Source of the DNA: Fluviispira vulneris
Lineage (GTDB): Bacteria > Bdellovibrionota_B > Oligoflexia > Silvanigrellales > Silvanigrellaceae
Assembly: GCF_014281055.1 (NCBI RefSeq)
Contig: NZ_JACRSE010000006.1
Span: 1-64,000 of the forward strand
Direction of reading: 5' to 3'
Length of the DNA stretch: 64,000 bases
Part shown: in pieces, positions 17,399 to 26,408 of the stretch
Numbering within the stretch: position 1 is the stretch's first letter
Layout: every line of letters begins with the position of its first letter
Notes under the pieces: model-generated
Told to the model about the DNA's origin: nothing
Database searches by the model: none
Seen by the model: only the letters and a program-made list of their open reading frames with translations
Position numbers and translations under genes: made by a program

Positions 17399-20245
17399 AT
17401 GGAACATGAAAGCAACATTGACAATAGCTCTCTTAAATTTCTTCGCAAAGACGCTCTTGAGCGCCTCGAGTGGAATAAAATAACTAAATTTCTTTCCGAA
17501 TTCTCAACTTCTCCTCACACAAAAAAGCATTTGTTACAATTAGATCCTTGGCTTGAAAACAGTGAAAGAGATTTCTTTTTCACAACAACAGCTGAAATGC
17601 TTGAATTGACAACCCAAGGAAACAGTTTGGGGCTTGAATCCTTTGATTTAGAGATGTTTGCGAAACCTTTAAAACGAGGAGCATTGCTCTCCCCTCTCAG
17701 TTTATTTCAAATTCTCATTGTTTTAAAACTTTGCCATATACTGCAAGGTTTTTTTAGATTCGAAAAAACGAGAATTCAACGCTTTCCAAAACTTTATGAA
17801 TTGATTTCATCTTTATCAGCACAGATGAATTTACAAACTAAATTACAAAAAAGCGTTGATATTGATGGAAATATTCTTTCTTCAGCATCACCTGAGTTGC
17901 ACTCTGCCCGCAGCCGCCTAGAAAATGCTAAGCGGCGGATTGTTGAGCATCTCGAAGAAATCCTTAGAAGGCAAGAAGTGAAAAACGCTGTGCAAGACAG
18001 TGTTTGGATGTTACGTGATGGACGTTATGTACTTCCAGTTAGAGCTGATCGTAAAGGTGATATCGATGGTATCCCACGAGGTGTGAGCCAATCAGGCTCA
18101 ACGGTTTTTTTAGAACCCCATGCCCTAGCTCAACAACATACGCATCTTGAGAAAGCACAAAGCGATGTTGAAATAGAAGAACAGAGAATCATTAAGGAAC
18201 TCTCGAAAGATTGTTTCCTTGCCTGTGACGAAATTTTAAATTCAGCAGATATTCTTACCCAATTAGATAATATTTCCGCACGCACACGTTTTGCTGGAGC
18301 GATCACTGGAATTCAACCAATCTTTTTAACGGCTAATGAGTATACAAAACGTTTTTCTTTAATCGAAGCAAAGCATCCGCTTTTTATACTCGAAAAGAAA
18401 AATTGTATTCCAAACGATCTTGAATTAAAACCACAAAAAAATGAAGAAATCTCTCCTAAAATTTGGGTACTTAGCGGTCCCAATGCGGGTGGTAAAACAG
18501 TTGCTATGAAGACCGTAGGTGTGACTGTTTTAATGGCTAAAGCAGGTCTTTTTGTTGCGTGTGAAAAAGCAGAAATGCTCGATTATGAAAATATATTTGT
18601 TGAATTGGGTGACAGGCAAAATCGTGAAGAAGATCTTTCAACATTCTCGGGACACCTCGCACAAATTAAAAAGGTAACAGAAGCTGCCAATGAAACTTCA
18701 CTTATTTTACTAGATGAAGGATTTGTTGGAACCGACCCTGCAATTGGTGTGGCCATGGCAAGAGCAACTCTTGAATTGTTTGCTGAAAAACAAGCAACTG
18801 TGATTATCACAACCCACTTTTCCAATTTAAAAACCTTGGCTGATGGTGATTCGCGGTTTTATAATGGCAGCATGGAATTTGAGCCGCATAAACTTTTGCC
18901 AACCTATAAGGTTTTATCTGGCATTCCCGGACAAAGTTATGCCATTGAGCTTGCAGAACGCATGGGCTTAAGTAAACAAATTATTGAAAAAGCTCGCCAA
19001 TATTATGGCAACGAATCGCAAAGAATGGAAAATATTCTCCGCGATCTCCAATTAAAAAGAATTCAAATAAAAGAAGAATTAAGTCAACAAGTCGAATTGA
19101 GCAAAAAATTAGAATCGGAATTAAAAGCTTTAAAACATGAACGAGAAAAATTGTCAGAGTTGCGCAATGACCTTGTCAATGGCTACCGTAACAAACTGCA
19201 AAAACGCTTAAATGCTTATGCAAACAGACTCGACATCCGTGAGCGGCAATTTGAAAAACAAAAAGAAAGTTTATTACAAGATTTAAAACATGAATATGCA
19301 GAAAAATTAAAAAGCGTTGAAGGCTCTGCAGAACAGGAAAATACTTCTAGCACTAATAAGTATACAATCAACACAAAAGAAGCAATTCAAAAAGATGCTG
19401 CGAAACCTCAAAAACTTTCTGGTTTCGAAGCTCTAGCAGGTTTAAAACTGCCAAAGAAAAGTAAGACAGACGATAAAAATAGTTTTTCAACCCTTGATGA
19501 ACGTGCGCAAAAATTTCGGGCACCCCGTCATATGTCAAGCCGCTCACTGCTCGATGAAGCACGCGAGAGTCTTGAGCTGTTAAATGATTCATTTGATGAT
19601 ATCGAAGAAAATTTAGAAGATGACATACGCTCACTTGAAGATCTTGAGCAAAATACCAAAGCCAAAGCAAAGAAAGCTACAGGCACAGCTCAATCCATCC
19701 AAGCCCAAGGACGCACAGCCGATCACTGGCAAGTGGGTATGAAAGTAAAATCTGCCAAATTTAAAGAAACAGGTACTGTCCTCCGCACTGCGGATGGCAA
19801 AGGTCAGGTCGAATGCCAATTCGGTATAATGAAAATAAAAATTCCTTTCCATGAATTGAATGAATCGGATAAACAAAACAACAAAGTAACAAAAAATTCT
19901 TTTAACACAAATCTTAAATTTAAGACAAAGAGTCAAGTAAGTACACAAAAGAAATTCAATAATGTCCACGACAGCGAAATCCCGCCCACTCTCCAACATT
20001 CTGGTAACACTATCAATCTCCGTGGTAAAACCGTTGATGAAGCCCTCGATAAACTCGACATAGAACTCGATAAAATGAGCCGGCTTGAAGTCGATCGCGT
20101 CGTGATTATTCATGGACACGGCATGGGCAAAGTCAAAGAGTCTGTGCGAAAATTTCTTGAAAGCGCAAATTATAAATTAAAATTCAGAGGTGGTCGCCAA
20201 GGTGAAGGTGGTGATGGTGTGACAATCGTTGAATTTGAAAAATAG
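17399..20245 (+). CDS. mutS2: endonuclease MutS2 with Smr domain, extended linker
   Basis: MutS2 is known as an anti-recombination or ribosome-rescue ATPase. The MutS core has Walker A GPNAGGKT at 360-367, Walker B in LILLDEGFVGTDP and a signature region LSTFSGHL. A long coiled coil follows (about 535-640), and a C-terminal Smr domain (about 868-948) has LRGKTVDEA, IHGHGMGK and GGRQGEGGDGVT. The Smr catalytic HGHGxGK is intact. At about 948 residues it exceeds usual MutS2 (about 780). The extra sits at about residues 640-800, low-complexity and charged. ATG 17399 is preferred to an upstream in-frame GTG (17390), which lacks an SD. Confidence 0.94.
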   Translation: MEHESNIDNSSLKFLRKDALERLEWNKITKFLSEFSTSPHTKKHLLQLDPWLENSERDFFFTTTAEMLELTTQGNSLGLESFDLEMFAKPLKRGALLSPLSLFQILIVLKLCHILQGFFRFEKTRIQRFPKLYELISSLSAQMNLQTKLQKSVDIDGNILSSASPELHSARSRLENAKRRIVEHLEEILRRQEVKNAVQDSVWMLRDGRYVLPVRADRKGDIDGIPRGVSQSGSTVFLEPHALAQQHTHLEKAQSDVEIEEQRIIKELSKDCFLACDEILNSADILTQLDNISARTRFAGAITGIQPIFLTANEYTKRFSLIEAKHPLFILEKKNCIPNDLELKPQKNEEISPKIWVLSGPNAGGKTVAMKTVGVTVLMAKAGLFVACEKAEMLDYENIFVELGDRQNREEDLSTFSGHLAQIKKVTEAANETSLILLDEGFVGTDPAIGVAMARATLELFAEKQATVIITTHFSNLKTLADGDSRFYNGSMEFEPHKLLPTYKVLSGIPGQSYAIELAERMGLSKQIIEKARQYYGNESQRMENILRDLQLKRIQIKEELSQQVELSKKLESELKALKHEREKLSELRNDLVNGYRNKLQKRLNAYANRLDIRERQFEKQKESLLQDLKHEYAEKLKSVEGSAEQENTSSTNKYTINTKEAIQKDAAKPQKLSGFEALAGLKLPKKSKTDDKNSFSTLDERAQKFRAPRHMSSRSLLDEARESLELLNDSFDDIEENLEDDIRSLEDLEQNTKAKAKKATGTAQSIQAQGRTADHWQVGMKVKSAKFKETGTVLRTADGKGQVECQFGIMKIKIPFHELNESDKQNNKVTKNSFNTNLKFKTKSQVSTQKKFNNVHDSEIPPTLQHSGNTINLRGKTVDEALDKLDIELDKMSRLEVDRVVIIHGHGMGKVKESVRKFLESANYKLKFRGGRQGEGGDGVTIVEFEK

Positions 20246-20436
20246 GGGTTTAGCGAAGTATTTTTCTGGGATTTTAAATTTATAAGTTTTCATTTTTTAT
20301 TTTAATCCTCGGTAAAAGAAACAGCATCCTTTCAGGGCAGTGGTTTTTCGAAGTGTTTTTCGTGAGATTTTAAATTATAAGTATTCTGATTAATTTTTAA
20401 ATCCTCGGTAAAAGAAACAGCATCCTTTCAGGGCAG
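20245..20436. repeat. 96-bp tandem direct duplication
   Basis: Two successive copies, 20245-20340 and 20341-20436. The last 34 bp of each (CCTCGGTAAAAGAAAC through GGGCAG) are identical, while the first parts differ by scattered changes and small indels. The copied unit ends with the left arm of the hairpin at 20407, so two left arms face one right arm. Confidence 0.85.
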
Positions 20437-20681
20437 AGTTGCTGGCCGCAAATGCCCTTCAAGAATGCTTTTCTTTTACCTAAATTTCAGCCTAGCTATG
20501 ATCACTTATATTTTAAAATCGTTTTTTTAGTTCACTTCGTGAGTATTGTTCAAGCTTTTCTTCGTGTATATTTTGCTAAATACTCATAGCGGAAAAATGT
20601 TTGAAAAATCTATCAATTAAATATTATTTTTAAAGATATATAGTTTTTAATCCAAAAAAGATTTAAACTCAATAGCTCCAA
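20246..20681. other. intergenic region after mutS2
   Basis: A 436-bp gap between mutS2 and the convergent LysM gene. It holds a 96-bp tandem duplication (20245-20436) and a large hairpin (20407-20480), annotated separately. From 20482 to 20681 I see only AT-rich sequence. Confidence 0.6.
20407..20480 (+). ncRNA. large imperfect hairpin with conserved core loop
   Basis: Nested complementary arms: GGTAAAAGAAA / TTTCTTTTACC (11 bp), AGCAT / ATGCT and GGGCA (20431) / TGCCC (20453). The inner loop has CAG and CTG able to pair, followed by CGCAAAT. The same core (GGGCAGA, CTG, CGCAAATGCCCTT) recurs at 53936-53964 after the collagenase gene. It may be a terminator, a REP-like element or a structured RNA; there is no clean U-tract after it. 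Confidence 0.55.
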
Positions 20682-22217
20682 TCACATTGCTGCTGTTTCA
20701 AATGTTAAAGCACCAATAAGAGGAGAATTCTTTCCGTATCTCCATACAAGTGACAATATGAGCTGCAATGAATAGAAAATTTCTTCCCTTTCATTAGTTT
20801 CTAAATTTATACCTTGCTCATTCACTTTTTTCCCGCTCGGAAATTGTGAAAAAAACCATACACTAAATGGAACGCCGCCTTGTACGTGTAAAGATTTTAA
20901 AAAACGCAAATCATCCATGGGATTGATGAAACAGAGATTGGAATGAGATGGGAAAGCAGAGACAAGCTGCCTTTTTCTATTCAATAAAAACTTCATATTC
21001 TCTTTATTCTGATAGTCTATTATTGCTTTTATACGTAATTCGCCACTTACGCTGTCGGGCGGTAAAACTTGGAGGATGTCTCCATTGGGAATGGAATTTA
21101 GCGGTGCAATTCCTTCTGCTATAGTTAGCTTTAATTTTTCTCGATAGTTTGCTGATAGTTCTTGTTGAGAAAAATTAGCATAAATTTCATATGCCCTTTG
21201 AAATAAAAACTTTGGATCATTATGTGAGTCATTTTCTTCTTTTTTATAAAAAAACTCTACTTCAATTCCTGCTTTGTATAAAAATGCGTTATAATTAATT
21301 TCTTCTAATGTAATATTACCAATTTCTTTATCAATTTTCACAGATCCTTTGAGTGAATATAAGTTTCCAATTGGAAATCCAGCCGTCAATTCACAGGTAA
21401 CATTGAAACCATAAAGCTTTTCCTTATGGATAAGAGAAAGTCCAATATTATTTTGACTATCCGCAGATAATTTAAAATTTCCAAAGTAAATTTCTCCTTT
21501 AGGTGATTTCAAATCTCCACTAAAATTCAATCTGATCTCTTGCATAAATTCTTTTAACACACCCTCAGCTTCCATCTTAAGCTGGAGATTAATATCTTTT
21601 TTAGAAACTATCATATTTGCCGCATTTGGATAATTTCCAGTTCTTTGCACAGTCAAAGTTCCTCTTTGGAACGTTAATTTTGTGTGGCAAATGCCAAAGC
21701 GGGTGACAATCACTGACGATTTACCCTCAATGGCACCTAGATTAAATGAAAAAACGGGATTGATGACGTCTGAATTATAATCATCATGACTATTTCTAGT
21801 TAAATCATTGGTTGATTTAGTTTCTTGCTCCAATTGCTTTTCTTTCATGTATTTATTTATTGAGTATGCAATATTTGCGTCTATTATTGGATCAAAATTT
21901 AGAGGAATTTTTCTTCTTCCTAGTAAATTATATTTATCAGATTCATTAACAATTTTTGAACGATTGGGTATGTAGAGTGTTGAACCTTCAATTAATAATG
22001 CTGGAGTTAAAATTGGTTTGTAAAAAGGATCGGGGTATTTTCCATAGGGAAAAAGATTATTTATCCAAATATCTTCCCAATATTTTTCATCCCCATAATT
22101 TCTACGAGCGATGGAATGTAAAGAGTCACCACGCCGGACAGTGTATAAATTATCACAGCTGTGATCAAAAAAATTTCTGGAATTCCGTTTGCTCTGAAAC
22201 TGATTCGAAATAAACAT
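20682..22217 (-). CDS. LysM-domain protein of unknown function
   Basis: A 511-residue protein. Residues about 24-82 form a LysM-like peptidoglycan-binding domain: YTVRRGDSLHSIARRNYG, then a W-E-DIW-INN stretch and a closing LYIPN. The spacer between is longer than in minimal LysM domains and resembles those of phage-tail or eCIS LysM proteins. The remaining 430 residues are predicted beta-rich (alternating strands, GKSSVIVTRFGI, FSGDLKSPKGEIYFG) with no recognised domain. There is no classical signal peptide. Start ATG 22217 lies inside the 81-bp element that also precedes each TPR gene, and SD AAAGGA is present. It is transcribed divergently from the TPR triplet. Confidence 0.75.
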   Translation of the reverse strand: MFISNQFQSKRNSRNFFDHSCDNLYTVRRGDSLHSIARRNYGDEKYWEDIWINNLFPYGKYPDPFYKPILTPALLIEGSTLYIPNRSKIVNESDKYNLLGRRKIPLNFDPIIDANIAYSINKYMKEKQLEQETKSTNDLTRNSHDDYNSDVINPVFSFNLGAIEGKSSVIVTRFGICHTKLTFQRGTLTVQRTGNYPNAANMIVSKKDINLQLKMEAEGVLKEFMQEIRLNFSGDLKSPKGEIYFGNFKLSADSQNNIGLSLIHKEKLYGFNVTCELTAGFPIGNLYSLKGSVKIDKEIGNITLEEINYNAFLYKAGIEVEFFYKKEENDSHNDPKFLFQRAYEIYANFSQQELSANYREKLKLTIAEGIAPLNSIPNGDILQVLPPDSVSGELRIKAIIDYQNKENMKFLLNRKRQLVSAFPSHSNLCFINPMDDLRFLKSLHVQGGVPFSVWFFSQFPSGKKVNEQGINLETNEREEIFYSLQLILSLVWRYGKNSPLIGALTFETAAM

Positions 22218-22291
22218 AATTGACTTTTCCTTTTATTTTTTATAAGGATTGATAAATTATAAAAACAAGACAATATTTGAGGTTACACAAT
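22211..22291. repeat. 81-bp upstream element, copy A
   Basis: Runs from TAAACATAATTGAC to the base before the TPR1 start. It is near-identical to copies B (23418-23498) and C (24613-24693). It contains a promoter-like TTGACT (22220) with TATAAG 15 bp later, and the SD TTGAGG. Copy A also includes the start codon and SD of the divergent LysM gene. Confidence 0.9.
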
Positions 22292-23302
22292 ATGAATTCT
22301 TATAAAAAAAGCAATAGAATATATAATATTATCGCTGCAGTGCTCTTTATTGCTGCTCTTATTGTTCTATTTGTTTTTTTAAAAGTAAAATCTAAAGCGG
22401 AACACTCTATCCAAATGGGTCAGTTTGAGCTCACAGAATCCTCAAAAAAGTTATTAGAAGCTGCTACCGATATGCAGATAGCAAACACGACCGAAGATCC
22501 CAAACTCGCACAGGAATATTTTGCTAACGCACTCGAGAAATCCCCTGACGATCAAAAATGGGGAGTTTATTACAATATGGGTCTACGTTTCCAAATGACT
22601 CAAGTATATAATAAAGCGATAGAAGCATTTACGAAAGCTATTGAGTTAAATTCCCAATGCGTTTATTGTTACAGCAGTCGAGGAAGTGTTTATTCTAATT
22701 TAAATCAATTTGATAAAGCTTTACAAGACATTTCAAAATCAATAGAAATTCAACCTACCTATCAAGCATACTATAATAGACATAATATTTATAGTAAAGA
22801 TTCGAGTCAACGCGATAGAGCGATAGAGGATTTAAAATCGGCTATAGCCCTTGAAAAAAGTTTTACAAGAGCATACTATAGCCTTATTATTATATTTTTA
22901 AATGATAAGAATTTATCCGAAGCACAATTTTATACAGACAAATACGGCCAAATAGTCGATAGTAAAAATGATTTCGAGTATGCAAAATATATATTCATTC
23001 GTTCGCTTTTATACTTTGACTCAGATAAGTATGATTTATTCTTAGAGTACTTTATCAAAGCCTCCAGCCTTAACTCGAAATTCATTAAAGAAAAAAGAGA
23101 ACAAATATATTATAAAACTATAAAACCTATGTTTCATAATGCAATTATTCTTTCTATGGATAACAAAAACTATGCACAGGCACTGCTATTTGTTCAGCAA
23201 GCATTGGAAGCCGCTCAAGCTAATAATGATAATGACAAAGAATATATTGATGGTTTAAAATTAAAAATCAAAAATTTAGAAGAAATGGCTAAGGATTCTT
23301 AA
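22292..23302 (+). CDS. membrane-anchored TPR protein, copy 1 of 3
   Basis: A 336-residue protein. The N-terminus MNSYKKSNRIYN is basic, followed by one transmembrane helix (about 11-33), so the bulk should face the periplasm. The rest is tetratricopeptide repeats, clearest as WGVYYNMGLRFQMTQVYNKA, AIEAFTKAIELN and then AYYNRHNIY with ALEKS. They are likely a protein-interaction scaffold; no enzymatic motif is seen. The frame is open from TTG 22277, but ATG 22292 with SD GAGG is the real start, identical in all three copies. The neighbouring LysM gene shares its upstream element. The partner is unknown. Confidence 0.85.
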   Translation: MNSYKKSNRIYNIIAAVLFIAALIVLFVFLKVKSKAEHSIQMGQFELTESSKKLLEAATDMQIANTTEDPKLAQEYFANALEKSPDDQKWGVYYNMGLRFQMTQVYNKAIEAFTKAIELNSQCVYCYSSRGSVYSNLNQFDKALQDISKSIEIQPTYQAYYNRHNIYSKDSSQRDRAIEDLKSAIALEKSFTRAYYSLIIIFLNDKNLSEAQFYTDKYGQIVDSKNDFEYAKYIFIRSLLYFDSDKYDLFLEYFIKASSLNSKFIKEKREQIYYKTIKPMFHNAIILSMDNKNYAQALLFVQQALEAAQANNDNDKEYIDGLKLKIKNLEEMAKDS

Positions 23303-23417
23303 GTAGGGTTCACACCGGTATATCAGGTGGACAATTTTCCTGAGCATTAATTTTAATATAATTTTATAATCTTAAAATCTTGTTTTATTTTTACATTTAT
23401 CTTTACATTCATAGCAT

Positions 23418-23498
23418 TAAACATAATTGACTTTTCCTTTTATTTTTTATAAGGATTGATAAATTATACGAACAAGACAATATTTGAGGTTATATAAT
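23418..23498. repeat. 81-bp upstream element, copy B
   Basis: Second copy of the 81-bp element ahead of TPR2, with only a few substitutions from copy A (for example TATACG for TATAAA and TATATAAT before the start). It still carries the divergent ATG of the LysM gene, but the reading frame that follows on the minus strand is unrelated and short. Confidence 0.9.
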
Positions 23499-24509
23499 AT
23501 GAATTCTTATAAAAAAAGCAATAGAATATATAATATTATCGCTGCAATACTCTTTATTGCAGCTCTTATTGTTCTATTTGTTTTTTTAAAAGTAAAATCT
23601 AAAGCGGAACACTCTATCCAAATGGGTCAGTTTGAATTCACAGATTCTTCAAAAAAATTATTAGATGCTGCTGTTAATTTGGAAGTTGCAAAAATAACGG
23701 AAGATCCCAAACTCGCACAGGAATATTTTTACAAAGCTCTCGAGAAATCCCCAGCCGATCAAAAATGGGGAGTTTATTACAATATGGGTCAACGTTTCCA
23801 AATGACAAAAGAATACTATAAAGCTGTTGATGCATTTACGAAAGCTATTGAGTTAAACCCTCAATGTGCATACTGTTATGGCAGCCGTGGAAGCGCTTAT
23901 GCCAATTTAAATAAAAAAGAAAACGCATTCAAAGACATTGCAAAATCTATAGAAATCAAGCCAACCTATCAAGCATATTATAATAGAAATACTATGTATA
24001 ATAATGACCCGGACCAGCGTATTTTGGCGATAGAAGATTTAAAATCGGCAATCGCCCTCGAAAAAAATTTTACAGAAGCTTACTATAGTCTAATCATAAT
24101 GCTTTTAAATGATAAGAATTTATCCGAAGCACAAATTTATACAGACCAATATGGCCAAATTGTTGATAGTAAAAATGATGTCGAGTATGCAAAATATATA
24201 TTCATCCGATCGCTTTTAAACTTAAGCTTAAATAAGTATGATTTATCCTTAGAATACTTTATAAAAGCTGCCAATCTTAACTCGAAATTAATTAAAGAAA
24301 AAAAAGAACAAATATATTATACGAATTTAAAGAAAATGTTTCATAATGGAATCAAACTCTCCATGGATAACAAAAACTATGCACAGGCACTGCTATTTGT
24401 TCAGCAAGCATTGGAAGCCGCTCAAGCTAATAACGATAATGACAAAGAATATATCGATAATTTAAAATTTAAACTCAGCAATTTAGAAAAAATGGCTAAG
24501 GATTCTTAA
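23499..24509 (+). CDS. membrane-anchored TPR protein, copy 2 of 3
   Basis: A 336-residue paralogue of copy 1. The first about 45 residues (anchor and KVKSKAEHSIQMGQFE) and the last about 40 (YAQALLFVQQALEAAQ onward) are almost identical to the other copies. The central TPR region is the most diverged of the three (VNLEVAKITEDP, NLNKKENAFKDIAKS, NNDPDQRILA). It has the same ATG and SD context as copy 1. The period to copy 1 is 1207 bp. The pattern suggests conserved ends maintained by recombination with diversifying middle repeats. Confidence 0.85.
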   Translation: MNSYKKSNRIYNIIAAILFIAALIVLFVFLKVKSKAEHSIQMGQFEFTDSSKKLLDAAVNLEVAKITEDPKLAQEYFYKALEKSPADQKWGVYYNMGQRFQMTKEYYKAVDAFTKAIELNPQCAYCYGSRGSAYANLNKKENAFKDIAKSIEIKPTYQAYYNRNTMYNNDPDQRILAIEDLKSAIALEKNFTEAYYSLIIMLLNDKNLSEAQIYTDQYGQIVDSKNDVEYAKYIFIRSLLNLSLNKYDLSLEYFIKAANLNSKLIKEKKEQIYYTNLKKMFHNGIKLSMDNKNYAQALLFVQQALEAAQANNDNDKEYIDNLKFKLSNLEKMAKDS

Positions 24510-24612
24510 GTACGGATCGCATCGGTATTTCGAGTAAACAATTTTCCTGAGGCTTGATTAAAATATATTCTTATTTTCTAATAATCTTATTTTATTTTTA
24601 CATTCATAGCAT

Positions 24613-24693
24613 TAAACATAATTGACTTTTCCTTTTATTTTTTATAAGGATTGATAAATTATAAAAACAAGACAATATTTGAGGTTATACAAT
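24613..24693. repeat. 81-bp upstream element, copy C
   Basis: Third copy, ahead of TPR3. It is closer to copy A than to B in the last 30 bp (TATAAAAACAAGAC). Copies B and C are additionally preceded by the same TTTACATTCATAGCA stretch, so they share more upstream sequence than either does with A. Confidence 0.9.
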
Positions 24694-25704
24694 ATGAATT
24701 CTTATAAAAAAAGCAATAGAATATATAATATTATCGCTGCAGTGCTCTTTTTTGCTGCTCTTATTGTTCTATTTGTTTTTTTAAAAGTAAAATCTAAAGC
24801 GGAACACTCTATCCAAATGGGTCAGTTTGAATTCACAGATTCTTCAAAAAAGTTATTAGAAGCTGCTACCGATATGCAGATAGCAAACACGACTGAAGAT
24901 CCTAAGCTCGCACAGGAATATTTTGCCAAAGCACTCGAAAAATCCCCTGATGATCAAAAATGGGGAGTTTATTACAATATGGGTCGACGTTTCCTTATGA
25001 CTGAAGAATACAATAAAGCGATAGAAGCATTTACGAAAGCTATTGAGTTAAATCCCCAATGTGCATACTGCTATGGCAGCCGTGGAGATGCTTATTCCGA
25101 TTTAAATCTATATGAGAAAGCACTCCAAGACATTGCTAAATCCATAGAAATACAACCAACCCACTATGCGTATTATAATAGACATTATATCTATAAAAAT
25201 ATTTCAGGCCAACGCAATAAAGCGATAGAGGATTTAAAATCGGCTATAGCCCTTGAAAAAAGCTTTACAAGGGCATACTATAGTCTCATAATTATGTTTA
25301 TAAATGACAATAATTTATCCGAAGCGCAAATTTATACAGACAATTACAGCCAAATTGTCGATAGTAAAAATGAAATAGATTATGCAAATTATATACTCAT
25401 TCGTTCTCTTTTAAACTTAAACTTAGATAAATATGAATTATTCTTAGAGTACTTTATAAATGCTGCCAATCTTAACTCAAAATTTATTAAAGAAAAAAAA
25501 GAACAAATAAATTATAAGACTATAAAAAATATGTTTCATAATGCAATTATTCTTTCTATGGATAGCAAAAACTATGCACAGGCACTGCTTTTTGTTCAGC
25601 AAGCATTGGAAGCCGCTCAAGCTAATAATGATAATGACAAAGAATATATTGATAATTTAAAATTAAAAATCAAAAATTTAGAAATCATAATGAAAAACAC
25701 TTAA
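24694..25704 (+). CDS. membrane-anchored TPR protein, copy 3 of 3
   Basis: A 336-residue third paralogue. Its early region (AATDMQIANTTEDPKLAQEYF) matches copy 1, while FEFTDSSKK matches copy 2, a mosaic that points to gene conversion within the array. It has one N-terminal membrane helix and then about six TPR units. Its C-terminus ends EIIMKNT instead of EEMAKDS or EKMAKDS. The period to copy 2 is 1195 bp. Function is unknown; a scaffold at the periplasmic face of the inner membrane is the simplest reading. Confidence 0.85.
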   Translation: MNSYKKSNRIYNIIAAVLFFAALIVLFVFLKVKSKAEHSIQMGQFEFTDSSKKLLEAATDMQIANTTEDPKLAQEYFAKALEKSPDDQKWGVYYNMGRRFLMTEEYNKAIEAFTKAIELNPQCAYCYGSRGDAYSDLNLYEKALQDIAKSIEIQPTHYAYYNRHYIYKNISGQRNKAIEDLKSAIALEKSFTRAYYSLIIMFINDNNLSEAQIYTDNYSQIVDSKNEIDYANYILIRSLLNLNLDKYELFLEYFINAANLNSKFIKEKKEQINYKTIKNMFHNAIILSMDSKNYAQALLFVQQALEAAQANNDNDKEYIDNLKLKIKNLEIIMKNT

Positions 25705-26057
25705 ACAAAAATAAAATTTTCTTTTATGTCTAAAACAGTAGATAAAGAAAAATCTATAAAATTATCAATATTTATATATTAAAAAAATTGTCTTAAAGGC
25801 AATGACAAAACATAAATCGTAAGATTATATTATAATCTTTCAAAACCGCTTTAAATCGACAGAGGTTTCCTTTGTTTCTTTATGTATACTGTTAAAAACA
25901 TAAACAAACAAATCACATTTGTCACCTTAACACCGATGAGTATTGCGCCTTAAAACCCTTAATGCTGCGAATATGTCAAAAACCTACTTGCTTTTATAAA
26001 ACAATATATGAAATAATATTTCTAGAAACTTTTATAAAAATTGAATAGGAGGTTCCC
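25705..26057. other. intergenic region between TPR3 and infA
   Basis: A 353-bp gap. Visible are a loose inverted repeat TTGTC/GACAA around 25790-25808 and a perfect 9-bp palindrome AAGATTATA-T-TATAATCTT at 25821-25839. A strong AGGAGG SD for infA lies at about 26047. No reading frame is convincing. Confidence 0.5.
25821..25839. promoter_or_regulatory. 19-bp palindrome, operator-like
   Basis: AAGATTATA, one central T, then TATAATCTT: perfect dyad symmetry. It has the size and form of a regulator binding site and includes a TATAAT -10-like hexamer. It could also fold as a short hairpin after the TPR array. Confidence 0.4.
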
Positions 26058-26294
26058 ATGAGTCGTGAAGATCTCTTAAGCGTGGAAGGAACTGTCACCA
26101 ACGTTTTTGCTGGTGGAAAATACTCAGTGAGTTTAAAGACTGGACAAACCATTTCAGCTAAAATTTCAGGCAGGATGCGTAAGTTTCAAATCAGTGTTAT
26201 CATCGGAGATAAAGTAACGGTTGGATTGTCACCATATGACGTAAGCCATGGCTTGATCATTTCACGTGAAAAACTTTCAGCCAGAGGTCGCTAA
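26058..26294 (+). CDS. infA: translation initiation factor IF-1
   Basis: A 78-residue IF-1, the S1-like OB-fold protein that binds the 30S A site during initiation. The family pattern is visible: SVEGTVTNVFAGGKYSVSL, then ISGRMRKFQISVIIGDKVTV and SPYDVSHGLIISRE. It differs from common IF-1 by reading VIIGDKV where many have LLGDRV, and by ending KLSARGR rather than the usual R-rich tail. The start ATG has an exemplary SD (AGGAGG). It appears monocistronic. Confidence 0.92.
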   Translation: MSREDLLSVEGTVTNVFAGGKYSVSLKTGQTISAKISGRMRKFQISVIIGDKVTVGLSPYDVSHGLIISREKLSARGR

Positions 26295-26408
26295 TTTAGG
26301 TACACTCTTCTTATAGCTTTACTAATAAATATACTTTTCACTCCATTCAATTTTTAAAATTAATTATTTAAAATAGAATATTTTTTTCAACCACATTATT
26401 GTAACAAT

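Noticed and set aside
19631-20119. 162-codon minus-strand frame
   Set aside because: Antisense to the mutS2 linker and Smr region, which carry clear family motifs; Phe/Cys-rich shadow.
22211-24693. CRISPR or integron-like repeat array
   Set aside because: Repeats are 81 bp, spaced 1.2 kb with coding genes between; explained by tandem gene triplication.
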